From Manihot esculenta (taxonomy: Eukaryota; Streptophyta; Magnoliopsida; Malpighiales; Euphorbiaceae): 64,000 nt of DNA. The stretch covers positions 30,971,705 to 31,035,704 of the forward strand of contig NC_035175.2 of assembly GCF_001659605.2 (NCBI RefSeq), in the 5' to 3' direction. This document shows positions 1-9,475 of this stretch, piece after piece. The notes under the pieces were generated by a model. The model was given only the letters and a program-made list of their open reading frames with translations. It was not told the DNA's origin and ran no database searches. A program made the position numbers and the translations under genes. Within the stretch, counting starts at the first letter, position 1, and each line of letters begins with the position of its first letter.

Positions 1-786
1 GACACTCATCAGGACTGAATAAGACAAGAAGCCCGGAAGCCCGTCTAGACTGGTCAGGACAAAGAGAAGCTTGGAAGCCCGTCAGGAAATGGTCAGGACC
101 AGGAGAAACCCTGATGCTCGCTAGGACTGGAAAACGCCCGGAATCCCATCAGGGAGGTTCTATAACACTTGAAAGACTGCTAGGCACTAGACATGAATTT
201 CAACTGGGTTGGCTACGGGAAGCGTATGAAGTCAACACAATCGCGCCCAGCCTGAATTTTCTAGAAGATGCTGGGGAAGTCTAGCACCGAAGATGGAAGG
301 GTGTGGAAGCAGCTTCCAAAGGGAAAGTTTCTTCAGGAACCACAATTTTCTAGAATTATCTTTTATTTGTCTTTTTCCCTTAGACTAGGACATTCTAGAA
401 AATTCTCCCAATAAATCTATAAATACCCAAATGTATTCATTTGTACAGACAAAATAGAAAATCCAGAGAACTGTCGATACTCTTATAAATCATTATCTGT
501 GAGTAATTCAAGTTTCTTCTTCCTTCCATCATTCTCAGCACTGTTATATTGAATCCTTCAACCCTCTCTCCAATTTAGCTTCCGCTCTTTGTCACCTTTG
601 TTAGTCTCTTTATCTTAGACTAACCTTAAGGAAGGCTAAACTTAATTCTCGATTGGACTAAGGCCGCACGATTGAAGTGTCATTCTTGTGTTGGAATCAC
701 TTACTCCGTGACACCTCCTGCTAGCATTCGACCTCATAGAGCTCTTCGTAGGCTTGCGATTGTCCTCCCCGCAGCTTGCCCGGCTC
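1..786 (+). repeat. Unassigned LTR-like sequence, left edge cut by window
   Basis: No credible coding region. It has the order of signals expected of a plant LTR on the plus strand: heat-shock-type elements (254-405), an AATAAA at about 410, a TATA box (TATAAATAC, about 418-426), then a pyrimidine-rich leader. The sequence is interrupted at 787 by an Athila solo LTR and resumes at 21760, because GGCTC occurs at 782-786 and again at 21760-21764. I cannot name the family; LTR status is inferred from layout only. Confidence 0.4.
254..426 (+). promoter_or_regulatory. Cluster of heat-shock elements upstream of a TATA box
   Basis: Two perfect three-unit heat-shock elements are visible: GAAttTTCtaGAA at 254-266 and TTCtaGAAaaTTC at 393-405. 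Two-unit versions lie between them, TTCagGAA at 332-339 and TTCtaGAA at 348-355. The last element sits 12 bases upstream of TATAAATAC (418-426). Alternating GAA/TTC units spaced by two bases are the binding site of heat-shock factors. That this promoter is heat-responsive is inference. Confidence 0.6.
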
Positions 787-2619
787 TGACAGTGCGGTTG
801 TCGAGGCCGATCAAAAATAATCAATTCAGCTACCAACAATATTAATACTGCAGATAGTGGTGAACGGATCGTATCCACAGGGAATTGATAATTATTTACC
901 TTCCTTGTTGAGACCGAATGATTGAGCAGAAAATGGATTAAAAGAAAAGTACAATTAAAATAAAAAGGGGGGGGGGATTTGAAGTTGATTTGATTATACT
1001 AATAAAAAGAGCAATTAAAAAGAAAGCAGATGGTAAATTAAGGATAAAACAATGATGGTAAAAACTCTAGTTGAAGATTCAGATTCACTTTGGTTGATGG
1101 GATTGATCATTGACACTTATGTTCTTATGCTTGATTCAATAAATTAGTCATGGCGATTGAAGATGCTTCTCACAACCATACTTCTCCTTTATTATTAACC
1201 AATTAGGGAGAGTCCTCTAATTAATTACTAATCAACAAATTGCAAGGAACGTCCTTAAGCCTTAGGCTTACTAACAATTGTCAATTGCATTAAGATATGG
1301 AGAAAACCAATTCTAGTTACCCACAAGCATGGTGACAACACTAGATCATACAATTTCCTTGGTTTTTACACCAAGTGTTCTTATGTTTGAGCAATTCAAG
1401 CAATTACGGACTTAAGATTATCAAACTAACAATATGCTACCTTGCAATCAAGAATCAGTATTGATCTAAACAACAAAGCAACAATGTCTTAAAGCATGAA
1501 ATTACATGAATATTGAAAAGCAAAAGATTAACAATGTAGTCCAAGTCTCTCAATCAAATTACAACCAAAGCTTCACCTATTCTTCAACTAGAATGAAAAG
1601 GTTTCAGCCACTCATGGCTGAAACAAAACCAAAAATAAAAGAAAGGTAGAAGAAGAGAAGAAGAGGCCGGATGAAAGTCTTGCGTAGATGGTGTTGCAAA
1701 AACGTGGAGAGAGGAAGAAGAGTCATGCGGCTGGCCTTGTGCTCTCTTTAAATAGGATTAGATGCTGCCCTAGGTCTCCCTTGCTTCCTAATTAGTGTAG
1801 AGGCTGCCCAAGTTGCTGCCCAAACTCAACTTGCTGCCCAAGTTATTGCAGAAGAGGAAGATGGAGAGAATCAAGCCTTTCAGATGGAAGGTGGCGCGCA
1901 GATGGCCTTCAGAATAGGAAAGGAGCGTACCTTGTGCTTGAAAAGGAAGGAAGAGTGATTCTAGGCTGCCAATAGAGGAAGGAAGCGCGCCCAGGCCTTC
2001 AGAAGGAAGGTGGACCGCGCGGCACTCTTGAAGATGAAGGAAGGCGCGCGGATGGTGCTCTGCAGAAGAGGTAGGCGCGCGGATGCTTCTGAATAGGAAG
2101 TGTGAGCTGTCCAGATTTCCTATTTAGGTGGAGTCTCTTTTGAATTATGAATCTGGACTGAATAAAGGCCAAGTGTTTCTTGAGATATTGCTTCCTGAAT
2201 AGGAGTATCTGCTAAGGTGTCTGCATATCTTTAAACAAGGAAAGAAGGATTTGCGATTCAAATTTTGAACGATCTGCTGACTGTACTTTCCTTATCTGTT
2301 ACCTTCCATATTTGACTTCTCATATAAGGAAAGAAGGATCTGTAATTTGAATTTCAAATCTTCTGTTGACTGCGCTTTCCTTACTTAACACTTTCCTTAT
2401 TTGGCACTTTCCTTGTTTGGCTTCACATTCTGAAAAAAGGCAAGGAATATCTGCAGTTTGAATTTCAAATAGTCTGCCAACTGTGCTTTCCTCATCTGAC
2501 TCTTTCCTTATTTAGAACTTTCCCTATATGGAAACTTTCCTTATTTGAAACTTTCCATATTTGGCACTTTTTGACAGTTTTAAGAGCATTTTCTCCAGAT
2601 TGTCTTTTCACACCTAGTT
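787..2619 (-). mobile_element. Athila-type solo LTR, left part (continues at 21664-21759)
   Basis: On the plus strand this begins TGACAG and is the reverse complement of the Athila LTR 3' end seen near 23850-23951 (shared U5 segment with the reverse complement of TTGTTGGTAGCTGAATTGAT). It carries the lineage hairpin at 1602-1623 (arms TTTCAGCC and GGCTGAAA). It is interrupted at 2619/21664 by Tekay element T1, and the remaining 96 bases are at 21664-21759. The flanks GGCTC (782-786 and 21760-21764) form a 5-bp target-site duplication, so this is a solo LTR of about 1.93 kb. Its 5' terminal TG has decayed to TA. Confidence 0.8.
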
Positions 2620-3187
2620 TGTAACAGCCCGAAAACCGAACTGCTACCGGCACTAGGATCCAGATCGACTTAAGGTCGCCGGGACCCGTAGTAAGCCTGC
2701 TATACTGTCTGTGTACCTGTGAAATCCCATACATGAGCATACATTTTCTGTTAAACCAGTAAAACTTGTCTTTCCTCCAGGGCTTAACCTGTGCATACAC
2801 TATATCTGGTCTATCAACTCATAGTGTTAAGCCTGGTTTTCTCATAGACATCATCAATAAAGGAAACATACATACAGAAACTGACCATGTATATACAACA
2901 AGGGATTACAACTCTCTAAGTCAAGCACAAGTCTATACACTGTACACTATCTCTTTATACAATTTCATGTCCATACTAGCTATTACATCACTTTTCTTCT
3001 TCCAAACCCTGCTGGACTCCCTCTGGACTCTGAACCTGCAAATCTGGGGGATAGGGGAGAGGAATGAGCTATACAAGCCCAATGACCAGAACTATAAAAC
3101 ATGAGTTGAAAACATGATCTCATGGAATGCACTACATCACATCATCTCAGAGATCAGACATGACCACCAACAATCCCACTCAAGGAT

Positions 3188-3345
3188 GCCTGACCTAGCC
3201 AGGTCTTACAACCTCCGTCTGCCTGGCCCGGCCAGGTCTTACACTCTGCCTGCCTGGCCCAGCCAGGTCTTACTATCTCTGCTGCCTGATCTAATCAGGT
3301 CTTACCTACAGATGGCTGGCTGGCCTGGCCAGGTCTTATAACAGA
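3188..3345. repeat. Hairpin minisatellite in T1 LTR
   Basis: About five units of 35-38 bp, each with a core like CCTGGCCCAGCCAGG followed by TCTTA. The same place in the partner LTR (about 20118-20272) has the same array. Equivalent arrays with different sequence but a similar inverted-repeat core occur in the T2, T3 and solo LTRs. Confidence 0.7.
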
Positions 3346-3909
3346 GTTTGGGCTATTGGAGTCGCCTTGGTCTATCCACAGCCTCATACGCATCGTATTA
3401 TGCAATGCATCATATTCGTGAAACTAATGCAATCATCCTACTAGACTCATTATGATGCATGATATATGCTCAAAGCAGTTTAAGTCTGAAAAGAGAAGTT
3501 TCACTCACCTCTGGCTGACTCTGTACTAACTCTGCAGGTTCTGAAACCGTGCTCACTGCTGACTTCCCTGATTCCTCTGGTCCGTTCCTACACAAATGAG
3601 GGACCAAACTAACTCAAGACCATCTCTAAGAAACTCCCCAAAAACCCTCTAAACGATCCCCAAACAATCACATAAAACATGCAAAAGAAAGCTGGACAGG
3701 GCACTTTCGGCGGCAGGTTCGGCGGCCGAAACCCCTCTCCAGAGACGAAACTCATGCATGTTCGGCGGCACCTTCGGCAGCCGAAAGTCTCATCCAGAGA
3801 CGAAACTCAACCTTCGGCGGCACTTTCGGCGGCCGAACCTTGCCTCCAGAGACGAAAGTCCCAAGCTTCGGGGGCAAGCTTTGGCAGCCGAAACTGCCTC
3901 CACAAGGGG

Positions 3910-4003
3910 TTCGGCGGCCGAACCTTCCTTCGGCGGCCGAACCTTCCTTCAGCGGCCGAACCTTCCTTCGGCGGCCGAACCTTCCTTCGGCGGCCGAACC
4001 TGG
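3910..4003. repeat. Five-copy 19-bp tandem repeat, expanded in one LTR of T1
   Basis: The unit TTCGGCGGCCGAACCTTCC starts at 3910, 3929, 3948, 3967 and 3986, the last one partial. The partner LTR has one unit at the equivalent place (about 20840-20857). The four extra units account exactly for the 76-bp length difference between the two LTRs, so the expansion occurred after T1 inserted or during its last replication. Confidence 0.9.
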
Positions 4004-4803
4004 TTTTGCCCGATGGGCAGAACCCTGCTCTGTTTCATGCAAACTTTGCCCAAAAACCTACAACATGAATATAAACTACTCCCAACTAGCACATACACAT
4101 ATATATGCACAAAGGGGTCTCAAACTATCCTAAAACCCCAAACAAACATAGCACATAACACTTAAACATGCTTGAACATCAAAGACCACCAAAAAAACCT
4201 CACCTAAACCTAATCATGCATACTACCCCTCACCCTTTCATAAAACCTTGAAAAATCACCAAAGAAGTTCAGGATCCACCCTTACCTCCTTAAGAACTTG
4301 AGGATGAGTGATCCTATCGTGGAGATATGAAGAAAACCTCTTCCAAAACTCCAAACTTCCAAACTTGCTATTTTTGCTCAAAACCTTCAAAACACACCAC
4401 AACTCTTAAAACCCTTGAAAGATTTGGTGAAAAACATGGAAAACATGAAAGTCAACTTGGGAGAGGCTGGAACTCACCTCTGGCTGCAAGTGGAGGAGAA
4501 ATATCCTCCTTCCACCGACCTTTGGCCCTTAAATAGGTGGCTGGCCAGACCACCTTCGGCAGCCGAACGTGAATCCGAAACCATGCAATGTTCGGCGGCC
4601 GAAAGTGACCTTCGGCGGCCGAACCTTTGCATTTTCCCTTATTGCTTTTCTTTCAAAACTCATTTCCTTTCACACGTAAAAACATTCAAAACCTCTGTAA
4701 AACACACCTGAAAACATATGTCTTACCCTTCTCGAGGGTTCCGACACCCGAGATTCCACCAGACGACAGGAATTCCGAGGCCGGACTCGAACCGGGTATT
4801 ACA

Positions 4804-4840
4804 TTCTCCCCCCATTAAGAACATTCGTCCCCGAATGTTC
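4804..4840 (-). promoter_or_regulatory. T1 polypurine tract with adjacent hairpin
   Basis: Read on minus: GAACATTCG, loop GGGA, CGAATGTTC (4819-4840), overlapping CTTAATGGGGGGAGAA (4804-4819), which directly abuts the 3' LTR. The purine tract is the expected primer for plus-strand DNA synthesis. The 9-bp inverted repeat is perfect. Confidence 0.85.
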
Positions 4841-4888
4841 CTCAAACAACGAAACACATAAACACATAGATAAGGGGCAAACCTAACC

Positions 4889-6286
4889 TTAGAATAGATA
4901 TGGATATTGTTGGAGCATGGATTCTCGTGTCTCCCAGGTGCACTCTTCGAGGTTATGGTGGTTCCACAGGACTTTCACCATTGGTATCTCCTTGTTTCTC
5001 AGCTTTCGAATCTGGGTGTCAAGGATCCGCACTGGCTGCTCGACATAGGTGAGATCGCTTAAGACTTCCACCTCAGGCTCACTAAGAACCTTCTCTGGAT
5101 CTGACACAAACTTTCTCAACATCGAAACATGGAATACCGGGTGAATCCTTTCCATCGATGCAGGTAAATCCAGCTTATACGACACAGGCCCGATCTTCTG
5201 CAAGATCTCAAAGGGACCTATGTACTGTGGAGTCAATTTACCCTTCTTTCCAAAGCGAACCACTCCTTTCATCGGAGACACCTTTAGCAACACCATATCC
5301 CCCTCCTGGAATTCTATCTGCTTCCTACGGATGTCTGCATAGCTTTTCTGTCTGCTTACAGCTGTTCTGATCCTCTCTCTGATGATAGGCACTAACTTGC
5401 TGGTAATCTCAACTAACTCTGGCCTTGCAAGAGCCTTCTCTCCTACTTCTTCCCAGCAAACAGGTGTTCTGCACTTCCTCCCATACAAAGCTTCATAAGA
5501 GGCCATCCCTATGCTAGCATGATGGCTGTTGTTGTAGGCAAACTCCACCAGAGGTAGATGCTGTCTCCAAGAACCGCCAAAGTCTAACACACACATTCTC
5601 AGCATATCTTCTATGGTTTGGATGGTCCTCTCTGACTGACCGTCTGTCTGTGGATGGAAAGCAGTGCTGAAATCCAATCTTGTACCCATAGCAGCTTGCA
5701 GACTCCGCCAAAATCTGGAGGTGAACTGAGGTCCTCTATCTGAGACAATCGACACTGGAACTCCATGCAGCTTGACTATCTCATTCACATACACCTGCGC
5801 TAGCTTGTCCACAGAATAGTTACTCCTGACTGGAATGAAGTGGGCAGATTTAGTGAGTCTATCCACAATCACCCATATGGAGTCTAGCCTGTTGGACGTC
5901 GCCGGTAACCCCACTACAAAATCCATAGCTATGTTCTCCCATTTCCACTCTGGAATCGGCAGTGGGTTAAGCATTCCAGCCGGCTTCTGGTGTTCTAGCT
6001 TCACCCTTTGACATGTCTCGCAGGCTGACACAAACTGTGCCACTTCCCTCTTCATTGCTGGCCACCAATACACCCTTCTCAGATCTTGATACATCTTGGT
6101 GGCTCCAGGGTGAACGCTATACCTTGCATTATGAGCTTCCCTCATAATGTCTTCCTTTAAACTGCTATCATCTGGTACACATAATCTCTTACCATGACGA
6201 AGAATCCCCTCACTGTCAAATCTGAACGCTGCACTGTTGCCAGACTTAACAGTCCTGGCAATTTTCACTAACTCAGGATCTTCGTG
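4889..6286 (-). pseudogene. T1 integrase with C-terminal chromodomain (pol 3' part)
   Basis: Integrase domain of the T1 polyprotein, which would insert the element's cDNA into the genome. The sequence shows an HHCC zinc-binding region ([10 protein letters not shown] then CETCQRVK), a DDE catalytic core ([16 protein letters not shown], and the E in QSERTIQ), a GPFEILQKIG-type C-terminal region, and a chromodomain ending [21 protein letters not shown] chromodomain in this position is the mark of chromoviruses and may steer insertion to particular chromatin. The segment is in the same frame as the upstream gag-RT-RNase H but separated from it by one TAG at 6287-6289. No independent start is likely: the first apparent start at 6268 is GTG inside conserved sequence. 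Confidence 0.88.
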
Positions 6287-9200
6287 CTATTTCAGAGCCA
6301 CTTGCTCTAGAAACACTGGTGTAACTCTCATCTGTGCAATCAAAGCACCTGTACCAGATAACTGCAACTGAAGCCCTTCATCCATGAGTCTGTAAAAGTC
6401 CTTCACCACCGGTCTTCTCTCTATTGCAATGTGGGATAAACTGCCAAGTGACTTCCGGCTTAAGGCATCAGCTACAACATTAGCCTTACCCGGATGATAT
6501 TGGATCTTACAATCGTAATCACTGAGCAATTCTACCCATCGTCTCTGCCTCAAGTTTAACTCTCTCTGACTCAAGATGTGCTGCAGGCTCTTATGATTCG
6601 TATAGATCTCACACTTTACCCCATAGAGGTAATGCCTCCACATCTTAAGTGCAAAGATAACAACGGCCATCTCCAGATCATGTGTCGGATAGTTCAGCTC
6701 GTGCTTCTTAAGCTGTCTAGAAGCATACGCTATCACTTTGTCATTCTGCATTAACACACAACCTAATCCCACTCGGGATGCATCACAGAACACTGTGAAC
6801 TCATCATCACTGTTCGGCAGAGCTAACACCGGTGCTGAAGTTAACCGTCTCTTTAACTCTTCAAAACTCTCATCACAATCCTCTGACCATACGAACTTCT
6901 GATTCTTCCTGGTCAGTCTAGTCATAGGAGCAGCTATCTTCGAAAAGTCCTGAACGAACCTCCGATAGTAGCCTGCCAAACCCAGAAAACTCTTGATCTC
7001 TGTCACTGTTGTGGGTATAGGCCAATTGGCTACTGCCTCTACCTTCTTGGGATCTACTGCTATTCCTTCCTCTGATACGACATGTCCCAAAAAGGCAATG
7101 CTCCTTAGCCAGAACTCACACTTGGAGAACTTGGCATACAAGCCATGCTCTCGCAAGGTTTGCAAAACTAGTCTCAGATGCTGGGCATGCTCCTCCGTAT
7201 TCCTGGAGTACACCAAGATATCATCTATAAAGACGATCACAAAACGATCCAAGTACTCCCGGAAAACCCTGTTCATGAGATCCATGAATGCTGCAGGGGC
7301 ATTAGTCAACCCGAACGGCATCACTAGGAACTCATAATGCCCATATCTGGTTCGGAAAGCAGTCTTGGAAACATCTCCTTCCCTGATCTTTAACTGGTGG
7401 TATCCGGATCTCAGATCTATCTTCGAAAAACAACCTGCTCCTGACAGTTGGTCGAATAGATCATCGATCCTGGGTAAAGGATACTTGTTTTTTATAGTAA
7501 CTTTGTTCAACTGTCTGTAGTCGACACAAAGTCTAAGAGGTCCATCCTTCTTTCTGACAAATAATGCTGGAGCACCCCAGGGTGAGGTACTTGGACGGAT
7601 GAAACCCTTAGCTACCAAATCCTGTAACTGCTCTTTCAACTCTCTCAACTCTGCTGGTGCCATCCTGTAGGGAGGAATAGAGATCGGTCTGGCACTGGGC
7701 ATCAACTCTATCTCGAACTCTATTTCCCTATCAGGTGGTAGTCCTGGAAGCTCTTCAGGAAACACATCTGGGAAGTCTCTAACAACTGGTACTGAGGATG
7801 GTTCCCTAACCTGACTGTCTAGCTCTCTCACATAAGCTAGGAACCCCTGACAACCCTTCCTCAACATCCTATGAGCCTGGAGGGCTGATATCAAACCCCT
7901 AGGTGTCCCTCTCCTGTCTCCTCTGAAGACACACTCTGACCCATTCTGGTCTCTGAGACTCACTACCTTGTCCCTGCAATGCAAGGTAGCACTATAGGTA
8001 GATAACCAATCCATCCCTAGAATGACATCAAAATCTGTCAACTCTAGAACCACAAGGTCAGCTGGAAGGCATCTATCCTCTATAAACACTGGACTGAACT
8101 GACAGACTGACTCTGCCAATGATGGGTCACATCTAGGTCCACTAACCCAAAGAGGACACGCTAACTTGGATACAATCAACCCCAATCTCTCTGCGGCTCT
8201 AGAAGAAATGAAAGAGTGAGAAGCACCGGGGTCCATCAAAGCATACACCTCTGAACACCCAATGATGAGATTACCTAACACCACTGTGTTCGAAGTGTCT
8301 GCCTCCTGTTGCGTCATGGTGAAAATCCGTGCTGGAGCTGATGGACCTGCACCTTGGGAACCCATCCCTGATGAAGAGGCTGCCCCTCTTCCTCTACCTC
8401 TGCCACTGCTTGGTGGACGGATTGAAGCTGCTGACTGTACAACACTACTTGAGGTCATCTGCTGGGATGGTGCAACCAAAGTCGCCTGAGGACATTCCCG
8501 TGCATAATGTCCCTCCTGCCCACATCTATAGCAGGCTGTAGATCCCAACATACAAGCTCCTCTGTGCGGTTTCCCACACCTATTACAAACTGGAAGATCT
8601 GTGCCAGAGCTGGAGCCGCTACTCATGCCCAGACCCGTCTTAATCCTGCTCCAGAACTTGCCTCTCTTTCCTCTGAATTTATCCCATCTCTTTTTGCTCG
8701 CACTTGCCGTACCAGAAGCCTGTGCCTTTGCTTGCTTGACTACTCCCTGACTGATGGCACTGGCCTCCATCTTTCTAGCAGCATCCACAATGGAGTGGAA
8801 ACTCTCCTTCTCCGCATGAAGAATCAAAGAGAAATACCTGGGATGAAGCCTTGTGGCATATCTCTTTGCCTTCTTCTGATCCGTATCATACGCCTGACCC
8901 ACGTATGGTAACAATTCCAGGAACTTATCTGTATACTCATCAACGCTCATCTCCTCCGTCTGTCTCAACTGCTCAAACTCCACAACCTTTAGCTCCTTAG
9001 AACTGTCAGGGAAAGCCCACCCAGCAAATTCGTTGGCGAACTCTTCCCATGTCATACTGTCTATTCTGGGGTCCACATAGTTCTTAAACCATTCTCTGGC
9101 TTTCTTGCATTTTAAAGTGAACCCTGCCATCTCAATGGCCTTGCTCTCATCTGCTCCCAACTCACTTGTTATCATTCTCACTGCACTGAGATACTCAAAG

Positions 9201-9475
9201 GGATCATCTCCCGTATTGAATTTAGGAGCATCCAACTTTAAGTACTCAGTCATCTTCACCTTACTTCCCCCTGAAGAACTGGGTTGTGCTTCAACAACAG
9301 GGGCTACTGGTTCAGGTGGTGGTGGTGGAGGTACTGGTTCTCTGGCTTCAGGCGATGCTGAACTTGGATGAAAAGGTGGGGGTGGATACATATGATATGG
9401 TGGATAAAAGGAAGGATAGGGCATATAGGCATGTAGGGTGGATATGGGGCAAAGCTGGAGTAATCCGACGTGCCT
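6287..9475 (-). pseudogene. T1 gag C-terminal part, protease, reverse transcriptase, RNase H
   Basis: Continuous minus-strand frame from about 9424 to the TAG at 6287-6289. In order: gag capsid-like region, two zinc knuckles ([12 protein letters not shown] and [15 protein letters not shown]), aspartic protease with [11 protein letters not shown], reverse transcriptase with the FIDDILVYS active site, and RNase H. Damage includes a one-base deletion near 9429-9432 that separates this frame from the gag N-terminus. RNase H also reads YTNHKSL where T2 and T3 have FTDHKSL, replacing a conserved acidic residue with Asn. Upstream gag continues at 19030-19372 because T2 is inserted at 9476. Confidence 0.88.

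Larger units (their letters stand above)
2620..4803 (-). repeat. T1 3' LTR
   Basis: On plus it starts TGTAACAGCCC and ends GGGTATTACA, so on minus it starts TGTAATACCCGG and ends GGGCTGTTACA. It is 2184 bp against 2108 bp for its partner at 19551-21658. The 76-bp excess equals four extra 19-bp units at 3910-4003. A weak TATA-like TATTTAAG lies near 4528-4535 on minus. Two clusters of TTCGGCGGCCGAA-type words lie at about 3706-4003 and 4553-4625, and about 36-bp hairpin repeats with the core CCTGGCCNNGCCAGG at about 3188-3345. Short open frames here are low-complexity translations of these repeats. Confidence 0.92.

Noticed and set aside
3679..4165. Several overlapping open frames on both strands rich in F-G-G-R and S-A-A-E words
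   Set aside because: They translate the TTCGGCGGCCGAA arrays of the LTR and recur in every LTR copy regardless of strand; no gene-like conservation.
6260..6270. Separate integrase gene starting at 6268 (and likewise at 56620)
   Set aside because: The apparent start is GTG inside sequence that is internal to the polyprotein in T2; there is no leader or ATG.
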